Virus record (IMG/VR): IMGVR_UViG_3300027896_000006 | Span: 1-33,454 of that record | DNA from: a virus | Length of the DNA: 33,454 nucleotides | Strand: one strand, 5' to 3' | In this document: piece by piece, positions 21,601 through 30,097 of the stretch | Layout: every line of letters starts with the position of its first letter | How positions within the stretch are numbered: the stretch's first letter is position 1 | The notes under the pieces: generated by a model | The model's database searches: none | Told to the model about the DNA's origin: nothing | Seen by the model: the letters and a program-made list of their open reading frames with translations, nothing else | Program-made: the position numbers and the translations under genes

Positions 21601-24600
21601 ACCCAGAGGACCTCGTTTGTCGGTGTGCCTGTGGGCGCTGTGAGGACGATATAGAAATGGGTGGTGAGTGCGACCGTAGCAGGAGAAGTAAAAGAGACAT
21701 TATACCATGCTCCTGATGTTGAGGTGGTGAAGGTGTTTGCGTTGATGGTCTCTGTAGCAAGGTTTGGTCCATCTCGTATCTGTCTGATGGAGATAGAGAG
21801 GAGTCCTGGGTTCCCAAGTCTGTAGAGATTGAGTTTGACGGTGTTGACGATGATGGAGAGGTCATCGCTTGTTGTCCCTGGCGTAACCTCTTGTGTGACA
21901 GAGGTTGTCCCGTAGATTTCTGTGGGGTGTGACCATGGGGGGATGTCTCCACCAGTGTTATGTCGTTCATACATCTTTGGTGGTCCTGTCCCTAATCCTC
22001 CTGGTGTGGGAGCAGTGTAGTTGATGGTGATGTAGGGTTGGTTGTATCCATAGTCAGCGCAACTGAATCCCACTGATTCTGTGTTTGGATACGTTGGTGC
22101 TGTCCCCGAGATATCTCTGCTTGAACGCAGGGAAAGTTTTGTCATTCCTCCCATGTTTATCCAACCAAGTCCTGTTGGATTCAGTGTGATGATGTTCCAT
22201 CCACCGAGGATGAATCCTGTTGTTGCGAGAGTCCCGCCTGTCCCTGAATATTGGGTCCGTAAGTAATCTCCAGTGGTCATTGGGTAATGAGGATAGATTG
22301 GTTGTCCGTTCTGGACAGTGACAGTGAAATCAGTGATGCTGTCATCTTTATATCCATAGAGATGCAGACTTGCACTGTTGATGGTGGAACCAATGGGAAT
22401 TGAATAGGTGTCGAAGAAAAGCATTCCACGGTGGATGTAATAGTTTCCTGATGACCCCGCGCTTTGCCCGATATAAATATCGGGGTCGGTGCTGGGGATA
22501 CTGTCATAGACGGTTCCTGTCGTATGGTCTCTAACAAATGCATAGCCGCTTCCTCCATAGGTCATGAATCCATCATTGGTATCTCCAGTGATGGTGATAA
22601 TATGTGAATGATTGGTGACACTGGGAACCATATAGGTATAGGTGATGTCAAGGTAAGGGAGATATCCTGCATCGTTTCGTATGTCAACCCATTCATCTCC
22701 TGTTGGTGCTGTCCCTGAGATGTCTCTGCTTGAGCGTAATGCAAGTTTCGTCCAGTAATGTGGTGTGATATAGGAAAGGTCAGTCAATGAGAGAGCATTC
22801 CAGGTTCCTATGCGAAGTCCGGTTGTACTTCCTTGTCCGCCATTGCCGGAATAATATGCTTTATTGTAATCACCTGTCTCAAGAGGAATATGTGGATAGG
22901 TCGGTTGTCCGTTTGTGACAACGATGTTGAAATCAGTGGCAGAGGAATCATCATAGGTGTTCCAATAAAGTGTTGCGTTATTGATGGTAGAACCGACAGG
23001 GATGGATGATGTGTCGAAATAAAGCATGGGGCGATAAACATGATAATTGCTTCCCGCCTTTGCTTGTCCTATGGTGTTGTCAACAGCATGGATGACTGTC
23101 CCTGTTGCGGCTGTCCATGCAGCGTTATATGTTGGTTGGTTCTGCTGGACTTTCCCATTGTAAGTGGGGTCTGAGTAGACACGGATGGTTGTCGTATAGG
23201 GAACCATCCCTGTTGAGCCAGCGATGTCGTTTTGATAAGCGGAGAGTCTGACCCGTAGTGCATTGAGAGGGTCAAGGGTAATCCCGTTTCCGACATAGAA
23301 CAAGTCATGGTAATGGACATTGTCAGCGTAATCCCAATCCCGTACTGTCTGGACGAAACCAAGTCGTTTCCCCATGAGAGAATCTGATGCGTTTGCGCCA
23401 AGAGCAGGGACGTTCTTTGTCACCCATTTCCCTGATGCTGATGCAGGGAAACCGCCGTAGGTTTGTGTGAACCATTCTGATGGATTCATCCATTCATTGA
23501 ATCCTCGATACCAGATGAATGTGTCATTCCCTGATGACCGACCAAGGGTAAGGGCATTGGTGTTTGAGGGGAGGTTCGGATAATAATTCATGTTCTTGTA
23601 GTAGACCCAGATTTCTCCAGCAGTCCGGTTGTATTGTTTTGTTCCCACGATGCTTGGTGGGAGTTTTATCCAGACATGGAGATAGGGGACATTCTGTGTC
23701 TTGATGATGTTTCCATAGCGGTCTGTGATTCCTGAACTGAGGATGGATGATGTCTTTGATGTCGAATAGGGGAGGTTGAAGTCCCTGCCGTAGTAGATAG
23801 TCATCCCGTATTTCCAGAGTTCAACGAAATAGTTTAGTTCGGTATATCCCCATGTCGATGTGGAGGTATCCCAGTAGGTTGCGATGAATCTGCATTCTCC
23901 AAGGTTCGTGCTGTTCACGATGATGCATGGCGGGTCAGTGGTGTAATCATCGGATGCACCATAGGTTCCTTTGGAGAGGTTGATGTGGACTTGAAGGTTC
24001 TCCGCTTCTGTTTCGTTCACATTCCATTTCAAGAGTTTCTTTGCTTTCCAATCGTTGTCCCACCATCCCGCATAGGCACCATAGTTGGTGGTCTGGAAAC
24101 GGTACATCGCATGTCTCGTTGAGCCATCGGCATAGTCAGTGACCGTGACGTAGACGTCATACCAGGTGGTCTGTGTCAATCCAAAGAGGACAATGGAGGG
24201 GTTCATTACACCGTATCCACTGGTTGCTGAATCAAAGAGGATGTGTGTTGCTTCATTGTAGACAGTTATCGACCAGTTGAATAGCAGAGGAGGACTGCTG
24301 TCAGAGACAGTAACAGTCCAGGTGAGTGTGATGGAATTGTTCACTGAGTTATTCAGAGGAGTTGGTGTGATGAAAACAGGAGGGTAGTTAGGTTCTACAT
24401 GGAAATAGTATATCGCTTTTGCTGATGCGACTCCATCTGTCGCATTCACCCAGACGATGAAAGAATTGTTATAGGTCTGCCATCCACCGAATGTTGATGT
24501 CTTCCATCCTGTTGTCTCGTTTATCCCACTGGTGTTTCCATGCCAGTAGTTGTATCCTGGGGGGGTGCTTGGTGGCGGGTTGAGGCATGCTCCTTGTATC

Positions 24601-27533
24601 GTCCAGTCGAATGTAGGGTCAATAGCAGAGTGGATGTAGACCGACCAAGTATTGTTGGCAAGGGGGATAGCGCTATTGTTTGCAGGGTTGGAGGTGGTGA
24701 TGTCTATGATGGAGCATCCAGCGATGGCATCAGCACTGCCAGGTGCTGATTCAATGTTCCCGCAGTTATCTGTTCCGATGCTATAGAGTTGATAATATCC
24801 AGAGACGCCATAGATGAAGTTAACAGTGATGATGGTGGGAGAGGTTGTCGGACCATAACTTGATTCGAGATACCAGGCTCCCCAGGTGCTGTTGTCTGGT
24901 GCATATCTCATATAAATGTCGTATTGATTCATGCCGCTTGGTCCATTGTCAGCATATGTAACAGTGATGGAACAGGTATAGGTTGCATGCCAATAAGGTG
25001 TGATGTGGCTGATTGATGTAGTGGGGGGGAGATTATCGTATCCGCATATCTGGTCAGCAGACCCTGGTGCTGTTTCATAATTACCAACATTATCATAGGC
25101 TCGTGTGTAAAACTGGTAATATCCGGCTCCATTGGGAAATGTGAATGACCAACTCCATGGTGATGAGAGGTCGACTCCATAGGATGTCCAACTCCCCCAT
25201 GAGATATTGTTTGATGAGAACCGGTAAAAGAGTGTGACGTTCTTCACTCCTGAATCATACACGCCAATCAAAACATCGGAGGCAGTCGCCGTGATGGTTG
25301 TCGGAGGACTATGCCAATAGGATATGGCATCAACTGATGATATTGGCGGTGTCGCATCCCAGGTATGATTATTGAGGACTCCACCGGAAGTATAGGCACC
25401 ATTCCCTGCTGTATCCATTGCATAGATGCGATAATCATACGAGTATCCTTCAACATAAAAGGTTGTGTTCCATCCTGCGTAAGCGGTTGTCCCAACTACA
25501 GACCATGAGGTCGGTGCCCCTAAATCAGTCCAATGGATTGTCATTGGAGCCCAGACGCTTAATGATGCGTTCTTGACTGATAAGTCAGTGATGGTCGCAT
25601 TAATCCAGAGCCAACTGTTCTTATGTTCCATGTTCGCTGATGCCGGAGCAGTCACCGTAGTTACTGGCGGAGAGAAATCTGCGGTGAAATTAAAGGTATG
25701 ATTCTTCCAGATTATCCCATCGGTGACGTTGAATGAATACCAATATTTAATGCCATTGCTGAGTGTTCCGAAGGACGTTGCATTCAGATAATATGCCCAT
25801 GTTCCATTGTTTTGAAACCCGTTATGTGTAACCCAATCGGATACATCAGCGGAGTTCCATGCAGTGTCGTGATTATAATCGCAGAGGAACGTAACAGTCG
25901 GGTAGTAGCCGACCTTATGCCAGACTCCGGTGGTGATGTTGCTCCAGAGTGAGACGTTCATCCTGAGTCCTGCTGAAGAATTTATGCGTCCATTGATTGC
26001 GGTAGTGCTTGTTTTGATGAATCCTGTTGGGTATGGATGGGTGATGGTGATGCTGGCGAGATATCCGCATATCTGGTCTGCGCTTCCTGGCGCTGCCTCG
26101 TAGTTCGTTGCGTTGTCGTAGGCTCGTGTGTAGAATTGATAGTATCCTACTCCGCCTGGGAACGTGAAACTCCATGACCATGGTGATGCAGTATCAATCC
26201 CGAAAGAAGTCCAACTACCCCACGAACCATTGTTAGATGAAAATCGGTAAAAAAGGGTGACATTCTTGACACCACTTATGCTATCAGTTGCTGTCGCTAT
26301 GATGGTCAATGGAGATGATGATTTCCAATAGGGTGTGATGGCATTGACCGATGATGCCGGTGCAGTTATATCATACCCGCATATCTGGTCAGCAGACCCT
26401 GGCGCTGACTCGTAATTCGAGGAGTTATCATGGGCTCGTGTGTAGAACTGGTAATATCCTGCTCCAGAGGGGAACGTGAAACTCCATGACCATGGGGATG
26501 CAGTATCGACCCCGTAGGAAGTCCAACTCCCCCATGTAGAGTTATCAGAAGCATACCTATAGAAAAGCGTGACATTCTTGACACCAGATTCACTATCAGA
26601 TGCGGTCGCTGTGATAGTCAACGGTGATGATGTTTTCCAATAAGGGGATATCGTATTGACAGAGGATGTCGGTGGAGTGGTATCGGCAACGGTGGTGAAT
26701 GTGAACCATTTCCGTGTCGTGTTCACGCCATCAGTCGCATTCACCCAAACCTTATACGGATGGTTGTAGGATAACCCTGTGAGCGACAATGATTTCGTCC
26801 CGTTCGATGCCCCGTTCGCAGATGAGGACTGCGTGTTGTTACATTGGATGGTCCAGTCGAACGTCCCGCCTGCATCGGTGATAGGGACACTCCAGGAGAA
26901 GGAGATGGGTTGTCCTGTGGTTCCATTCACCGGAGATGGTGTTCCAATAACAGGAGGATGATATGATGGAGGCGATGCTGTGTAGTTGAAATAACAGAAG
27001 GCATAGTCAATCGTGGTAGTTCCCTCATCAGAGCCACTTACAAGATATATCCGTAAAGCATTTGCCTGTGCAACTGTCAACGACCCGAGGTTGACCGTCT
27101 GATATGCCCAACTGGTCAATGCTGTCAATGAATATACAGTCCCTGCTCCACCAGAGTAATCAACATATACAGAATAATCATAGGGGTCATAATTCGTGGT
27201 AGTATAGATTTTTAGAGTAGCAGTGACCGTCCCTGATGATGCGGTGGTGTCAGCGAACCCGAACCATCCTTCTTGGAATCCTATGTCAGCAATAAAGATT
27301 TTTCCCCCACCAACTGTATTCAGATACGGTGATGCCCCATTAGTAATCCAGTCGGTGTAGGTGCTGTCAAACGAGTTGACCGTGCAGATATCACTGGTTC
27401 CCTTTACAGGTGGAACAAGAAAAAGGTTAAAGAGAAAACCAAAAGAGATGAGTAGAAAAGCAACAGCAACGCTATATCGGTATTTGTTTTTCCGCAGATG
27501 TTCCGTGATTCGTATGACATCACTTGGTTGCAC
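18642..27533 (-). CDS. Giant modular surface glycoprotein, 2963 residues
   Basis: It takes up over a quarter of the element. An N-terminal signal or anchor helix (about 20-40) is followed by a fibronectin-like module (about 190-282) and Ig-like modules of about 105 residues (about 283-390, 390-497, 730-838 and a divergent one at 838-945; marker SGVKNVTLFYR). A dockerin-like calcium segment lies near 548 (DYNHDTAWNSADVSDW). Further Ig modules (about 950-1150) and a DUF2341-like domain (about 1150-1420, WWDNDWKAKKLL) follow. Then come two DNRLRE-like beta modules (about 1478-1635 and 1648-1838), four repeats of about 150 residues (about 1850-2460) and three to four GTGLFEV repeats (about 2458-2545). 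A PKD domain (about 2824-2903) and a C-terminal membrane helix (about 2918-2942) with a basic tail end the protein. It is presumably an adhesin, spike fibre or envelope protein. Confidence 0.85.
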   Translation of the reverse strand: MQPSDVIRITEHLRKNKYRYSVAVAFLLISFGFLFNLFLVPPVKGTSDICTVNSFDSTYTDWITNGASPYLNTVGGGKIFIADIGFQEGWFGFADTTASSGTVTATLKIYTTTNYDPYDYSVYVDYSGGAGTVYSLTALTSWAYQTVNLGSLTVAQANALRIYLVSGSDEGTTTIDYAFCYFNYTASPPSYHPPVIGTPSPVNGTTGQPISFSWSVPITDAGGTFDWTIQCNNTQSSSANGASNGTKSLSLTGLSYNHPYKVWVNATDGVNTTRKWFTFTTVADTTPPTSSVNTISPYWKTSSPLTITATASDSESGVKNVTLFYRYASDNSTWGSWTSYGVDTASPWSWSFTFPSGAGYYQFYTRAHDNSSNYESAPGSADQICGYDITAPASSVNAITPYWKSSSPLTIIATATDSISGVKNVTLFYRFSSNNGSWGSWTSFGIDTASPWSWSFTFPGGVGYYQFYTRAYDNATNYEAAPGSADQICGYLASITITHPYPTGFIKTSTTAINGRINSSAGLRMNVSLWSNITTGVWHKVGYYPTVTFLCDYNHDTAWNSADVSDWVTHNGFQNNGTWAYYLNATSFGTLSNGIKYWYSFNVTDGIIWKNHTFNFTADFSPPVTTVTAPASANMEHKNSWLWINATITDLSVKNASLSVWAPMTIHWTDLGAPTSWSVVGTTAYAGWNTTFYVEGYSYDYRIYAMDTAGNGAYTSGGVLNNHTWDATPPISSVDAISYWHSPPTTITATASDVLIGVYDSGVKNVTLFYRFSSNNISWGSWTSYGVDLSSPWSWSFTFPNGAGYYQFYTRAYDNVGNYETAPGSADQICGYDNLPPTTSISHITPYWHATYTCSITVTYADNGPSGMNQYDIYMRYAPDNSTWGAWYLESSYGPTTSPTIITVNFIYGVSGYYQLYSIGTDNCGNIESAPGSADAIAGCSIIDITTSNPANNSAIPLANNTWSVYIHSAIDPTFDWTIQGACLNPPPSTPPGYNYWHGNTSGINETTGWKTSTFGGWQTYNNSFIVWVNATDGVASAKAIYYFHVEPNYPPVFITPTPLNNSVNNSITLTWTVTVSDSSPPLLFNWSITVYNEATHILFDSATSGYGVMNPSIVLFGLTQTTWYDVYVTVTDYADGSTRHAMYRFQTTNYGAYAGWWDNDWKAKKLLKWNVNETEAENLQVHINLSKGTYGASDDYTTDPPCIIVNSTNLGECRFIATYWDTSTSTWGYTELNYFVELWKYGMTIYYGRDFNLPYSTSKTSSILSSGITDRYGNIIKTQNVPYLHVWIKLPPSIVGTKQYNRTAGEIWVYYKNMNYYPNLPSNTNALTLGRSSGNDTFIWYRGFNEWMNPSEWFTQTYGGFPASASGKWVTKNVPALGANASDSLMGKRLGFVQTVRDWDYADNVHYHDLFYVGNGITLDPLNALRVRLSAYQNDIAGSTGMVPYTTTIRVYSDPTYNGKVQQNQPTYNAAWTAATGTVIHAVDNTIGQAKAGSNYHVYRPMLYFDTSSIPVGSTINNATLYWNTYDDSSATDFNIVVTNGQPTYPHIPLETGDYNKAYYSGNGGQGSTTGLRIGTWNALSLTDLSYITPHYWTKLALRSSRDISGTAPTGDEWVDIRNDAGYLPYLDITYTYMVPSVTNHSHIITITGDTNDGFMTYGGSGYAFVRDHTTGTVYDSIPSTDPDIYIGQSAGSSGNYYIHRGMLFFDTYSIPIGSTINSASLHLYGYKDDSITDFTVTVQNGQPIYPHYPMTTGDYLRTQYSGTGGTLATTGFILGGWNIITLNPTGLGWINMGGMTKLSLRSSRDISGTAPTYPNTESVGFSCADYGYNQPYITINYTAPTPGGLGTGPPKMYERHNTGGDIPPWSHPTEIYGTTSVTQEVTPGTTSDDLSIIVNTVKLNLYRLGNPGLLSISIRQIRDGPNLATETINANTFTTSTSGAWYNVSFTSPATVALTTHFYIVLTAPTGTPTNEVLWVTDAGSPGTMYDAAQIWRNNTKWEYHNSGDDTYRPVYGVNWYAQEVNPGTVSADTNAVCTVTKIRLLLYRVGNPGTMTVYLRTDINGANVATATINANTFTTSTSGEWYNITFTIPSTMTTANYYIVIGAPTGTVTNYVGWRCDTGAFGGTNYDSMYSYKNNSKTEFWGDSGDIVPVDDDYTEVYGPLQIAQEVAPGTKTGTYMAITVTQVMLHLYRVGSPGTLYVYIRTTPTGPNYGTGTINGNTLSTDTHGVWYNISISSTHTVGPAHYYIVLQAPTGSPGNCVGWCVDSDTIPGTPNYDSAHLSRSLTLSEHWNYGTWDVINGPDTYTPIYGTTNVRAQEIVPGTTSPNIPVAITAVKLLLYKHGSPGSIQVSIRLTKTGTDLGTITYNANDLTSSVNGLWYYFFLSSTVNVPATTHYFIVIKVPSGDASNYVGWNLDTGTWMVADPHYAPGNGWLWKYDGSTWSEWDNGVPIFYSHGTGMFEVLYNGFQVDTYFGLLDNAGGTALFQVYSSNFIADNTFGSFPIYGYGTGLFEVYSSTFLPERDFGVFSNSDGTGLFEVWSTSQGGVPDDTHGTLWLQASHSGIPYNSTKASITMTTAVNSLDTAHFYNLLWLKNGIQGTQFIKVANALDSYEEMTTASHSWSTDYGTLNTLGFRMTINETLDMGCSRDWGWTQKYSNVSSLWQDSQDFDIIGHTSNIETDYAFIYLAKYIPKDWSGSGQYLDPPMIPSISLELPYFLVTYPTDGAHNIPINPTLIGKAMGGFGGLLKTDWQYQIVVGGVPVGFNIAQTNYSMPNAFITWNGTNAGVPLYTEYAHTYVWRANVSDVFGNTYLVQFTFTTEDMMIANFTWTIIDYNNRHVQFNDTSTSTLKIDYWNWIFAHGTQSNKQNPYHTFGTAGNWSVSLEIENKTTHRRASVTKYVNLTQPVVPITYLINLDWGMFVPWMYLIIAIVLIYVICAYILRLTKKDETTGTNSLFRKRRMR

Positions 27534-27879
27534 GTTTCTCCATTTTCTCCTTCTGTTTCAGTTCCTTCATCTCCTGCTTGTAGACAACCTGACGTTGCTT
27601 CCCATACTCGACAGCAAGACGGTCTTTCTCACTGTCGAACTTCTCCTGTTCAGCGGGAGTGAACTTCCTCATCGGGACAATCCTGATTCTCTCAATGCGG
27701 ACAGGGAGAAGTCCCGCCCTCATCGTCTGCATCCCATCCTTGATGACCTTGCAGTCAAGTCCCTGCTCATTCAAATCCTGGCAGACGAAACCAGCGATGT
27801 TAAACTGCTCAATCTCCAACTGTGCCTTCACAGTCTCGATTTGATTCTTGCCTAAAGTTATGCTGTCGGTAATGCCCAT
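27520..27879 (-). CDS. Coiled-coil soluble protein, 119 residues
   Basis: It overlaps the giant gene start by 14 bases. The N-terminal half may be a small mixed domain (IETVKAQLEIEQFNIAGFVC, then QTMRAGLLPVRIERIRIV). The C-terminal half is a long charged helix that should form a coiled coil (EQEKFDSEKDRLAVEYGKQR, ending KEKMEKRATK). No family is recognised. It may be a cytoplasmic adaptor for the surface complex. Confidence 0.7.
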   Translation of the reverse strand: MGITDSITLGKNQIETVKAQLEIEQFNIAGFVCQDLNEQGLDCKVIKDGMQTMRAGLLPVRIERIRIVPMRKFTPAEQEKFDSEKDRLAVEYGKQRQVVYKQEMKELKQKEKMEKRATK

Positions 27880-28262
27880 TCTTTCTCATTCTCCTCTGTT
27901 AATTGATTATCATTAAGAAGCGGGGGGAATCCCTCAATATGATTGAAGATACCCAACTTCTTGATACGGATAAGTAGACGAGTATACCCGTCAATGTTCT
28001 CGCAGTAATACTTCCCCATATGCAACGAGGACGGGACAGTCTTTTCCTTGATAAGATAAGTAAGTAACTGTGAAAAGAACACGTTCTCCGAATGGTCAAC
28101 ACGAGCCATCAGATTCCCGCCATGACGGATGACCCGTGCCATCAACCGTGTGTCGATGATGTATTCATTCTTCCGTGGATGATACTTCGTCCCAATCGGA
28201 CGTGTATCAAGATACTGGATGCAGACATCAAGGAGTAAAGGGGTCAAGTCTTTTGTCTCCAT
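27858..28262 (-). CDS. Soluble helical protein, 134 residues
   Basis: ATG 28262 is chosen for the GGAGGTGG site ahead of it; an in-frame start at 28289 is weaker. The protein is helical with recurring basic residues: DLTPLLLDVCIQYL, then LMARVIRHGGNLMARVDHSE, and LLIRIKKLGIFNHIEGFPPL. The last part is like a small winged or adaptor fold, but no family is recognised. It is the second gene of the minus operon. Confidence 0.68.
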   Translation of the reverse strand: METKDLTPLLLDVCIQYLDTRPIGTKYHPRKNEYIIDTRLMARVIRHGGNLMARVDHSENVFFSQLLTYLIKEKTVPSSLHMGKYYCENIDGYTRLLIRIKKLGIFNHIEGFPPLLNDNQLTEENEKEWALPTA

Positions 28263-28458
28263 CTTCCACCTCCTCAACTGGTGTATCACCTAACAGTTCC
28301 TGAAGTTTCTCACTACGAGCATCTCTCACCAGACGAAGAAGAAAGCGTTTCGATGCGACATGCAATCCGTAGAGCAATCCAAAAAGAAAGGGCAAGACAA
28401 CGAGAGCAACCAGCATCCAACCTGACACCACATACGGTGTATCGAATCCAAGTCCCAT
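28228..28458 (-). CDS. Small membrane protein, first gene of the minus operon
   Basis: A 76-residue protein with one membrane helix (about 12-33, SGWMLVALVVLPFLFGLLYG), a basic stretch (ASKRFLLRLVRDARSEK) and an acidic C-terminus. The TATA-like TTAATAATTATT at about 28483-28494 lies 25-35 bases before the ATG at 28458, so the transcript should be nearly leaderless. It overlaps the next gene by 35 bases. Confidence 0.72.
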   Translation of the reverse strand: MGLGFDTPYVVSGWMLVALVVLPFLFGLLYGLHVASKRFLLRLVRDARSEKLQELLGDTPVEEVEDGDKRLDPFTP

Positions 28459-28643
28459 GGGTATGAGTAATCGGTTTGATGGTTAATAATTATTCACTTT
28501 GAAAAAACAACCCTGTTGTTTCTTCTGTTGTTGAAAAAAACACAAAATACATTAACCGACAGGCGATTCTTTTCGTTCCAAAATTATCAAATTGATTATC
28601 ACTCTGAAATGATAATTTTGCTTGGTAGGTGCGGTAGAGATGT
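28459..28643. promoter_or_regulatory. Divergent promoter region with TTATCA operators
   Basis: This gap separates the minus operon from the plus-strand gene at 28644. CAAAATTATCA (28579-28589) and TGATAATTTTG (28610-28620) are perfect inverted repeats of 11 bp with centres 31 bp apart. A central TGATTATCA (28593-28601) adds a third partial site. The spacing of about three helical turns suits cooperative binding by a dimeric regulator, plausibly the HTH protein encoded at 28644. The minus promoter TATA is near 28485. Confidence 0.68.
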
Positions 28644-29489
28644 ATGGCGAAAAAGAGTCTGACGAAAAAGATTTTTGACGAGATGAAACTTCATCCTAAA
28701 CAGCAATACACTGCAATCGTTTTAGACAGGATTTTTATACACAGGATGAGGAAGAACACAAAGGACCGAAAGAAACCAATCCAACAGATAGCAGTCGCAT
28801 TGAATCGGATGGAAAAAAGAGGGCTGATAAAACGTGATATGCCAGGTTATTACAGCATCAAATTAACAACGAAAACAAGACCCATCATCGAACAGCCACA
28901 GACCTGCCTTCATTATATCAAAATCATAGCAACCGTGAGAGGCATTGGCAATTATCAAAAAGGGGGGCGAGGGACCCCCCAAATGTTAATCAAAAATATT
29001 GACCGTTTTATGGACCTGAATTATTTTTCTGAGTCTGTGATGAAAAGAAGGGTTTTGGACAAGTGGTGGGAGGGTCGGTTGATTCATATCATCATCCATG
29101 AGTGCGGGACGATTGAGATTTCATTGAGTTGTTCTGATAAACCGTTGAATGGGATGGAATTTAAGGAGATGATTATATTTCTGAAAGGGTTCCTCTCGAT
29201 AGCGAACAATATTGATGATGCGGAACTTGTTCAAATTCATCTGAATAAGGATTTCGTTGGAATGCAACTTGATGGTGCAAAGAGACTGAAATTGAAGTAT
29301 TTTGAGAATGCGTATATGCAGGTTTACAATAAGGAGGAACTGGATGTGATGCGGGTGGAGGTCTGTATTGAGAAGACTTCTCTCCGTGTTTCTCAAGCGT
29401 TGCAGATGATTGAGTATGTGAGTTTCCCGTTCTCAAGGTTCCATAAGAGCCAGACGAAACTTGATTCTTTTGACAATATGTTCGTGTAA
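28644..29489 (+). CDS. Winged-helix protein, 281 residues, possible regulator or replication initiator
   Basis: The N-terminal 70 residues look like a winged helix (SLTKKIFDEMKLHPKQQYTA, then IQQIAVALNRMEKRGLIKRD with a short wing YYSIKL). The remaining 200 residues are an unrecognised mixed domain (HIIIHECGTIEISLSCSD, then ELVQIHLNKDFVGMQLDGAK). It faces the operator-rich divergent region and precedes the longest AT-rich intergenic stretches. It could therefore be the master regulator or an unfamiliar replication initiator. No Walker, RCR (HUH) or primase motifs are visible, so initiation is speculative. Confidence 0.65.
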   Translation: MAKKSLTKKIFDEMKLHPKQQYTAIVLDRIFIHRMRKNTKDRKKPIQQIAVALNRMEKRGLIKRDMPGYYSIKLTTKTRPIIEQPQTCLHYIKIIATVRGIGNYQKGGRGTPQMLIKNIDRFMDLNYFSESVMKRRVLDKWWEGRLIHIIIHECGTIEISLSCSDKPLNGMEFKEMIIFLKGFLSIANNIDDAELVQIHLNKDFVGMQLDGAKRLKLKYFENAYMQVYNKEELDVMRVEVCIEKTSLRVSQALQMIEYVSFPFSRFHKSQTKLDSFDNMFV

Positions 29490-29529
29490 GATAACCTTTA
29501 AATATATATAATGAGATATACAGAGTGCA

Positions 29530-29595
29530 ACTACATTGTGAATGGCGAGTTTGGTCAGACTCTCTCGCCATTCCTCATCTCCCTAATTATTTTTT
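29530..29595 (+). ncRNA. Candidate small RNA with 10-bp stem
   Basis: The TATA box TTTAAATATATATA (29497-29510) would start transcription near 29530-29535. GAATGGCGAG (29540-29549) and CTCGCCATTC (29564-29573) pair perfectly over 10 bp. GAGT and ACTC inside the loop region can extend the fold. A T-run (about 29588-29595) follows. Promoter, hairpin and T-run together suggest a small structured RNA of about 60 nt, or a terminator of the gene before it. Confidence 0.45.
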
Positions 29596-29721
29596 CAGGC
29601 GTTGGTTCTTTGACCAAGGAATCATGTTATTATTTATCAGGCATTGGTCGATTTTCCAGCAGTTAAAAAATGAGTTTTTCTCCTGTTAAGGTTGGAACGT
29701 AACACTTGCACAGTATAACGA

Positions 29722-29793
29722 GAGGTCAGGAGAGTTTTTGAAGGTGGTGAGGAGAGTTAATTCATGGGAAAATAATTGACCTCTCCTGACCTC
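29722..29793. repeat. 13-bp perfect inverted repeat
   Basis: GAGGTCAGGAGAG (29722-29734) and CTCTCCTGACCTC (29781-29793) are exact reverse complements separated by 46 bases. Such long-arm repeats in non-coding DNA are typical of replication origins, or of recombinase or operator sites. Confidence 0.7.
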
Positions 29794-29925
29794 AAGAATA
29801 GCAACGAAAAACGAGTTAAAAAACTATGCTTTTTTTCAATGGGAAATCTCTCTTTTAAGACCTCAAAAAATGATATATTTTCTCATGCTTAAATCGTTCA
29901 TTATTTCGAGTGAAAAACCAATCTA

Positions 29926-29951
29926 TTTTTTGTCGTTATAACAACAAAAAA
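29926..29951. promoter_or_regulatory. Near-perfect 26-bp palindrome, second copy
   Basis: TTTTTTGTCGTTA and TAACAACAAAAAA match as arms of a palindrome at 12 of 13 positions, around the same GTTATAAC centre found at 14287-14304. Shared core sequence at two distant sites suggests one regulator binds both. Confidence 0.6.
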
Positions 29952-30097
29952 CATTGTGATAATTATTGTCAATATTTGGTTTTTTTCCAATAAAAAACAA
30001 AAACAAAAATACAGAAGAAAACATTATAAAAATGTATGTGTTATAGTTTACCAATGAATGAAAGTTGTTTCATCTTTTCAGGGGGTGAAAAAACAAA

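Larger units (their letters stand above)
29490..30097. other. AT-rich non-coding region with inverted repeats
   Basis: About 600 bases without a convincing gene. It holds a TATA box and candidate small RNA (29497-29595), a 13-bp inverted repeat (29722-29734 with 29781-29793), a near-perfect 26-bp palindrome (29926-29951), A-rich DNA at about 29985-30020 and the promoter of the next gene (ATTATAAAAATG near 30024). It is the best alternative candidate for an origin of replication. Confidence 0.5.
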
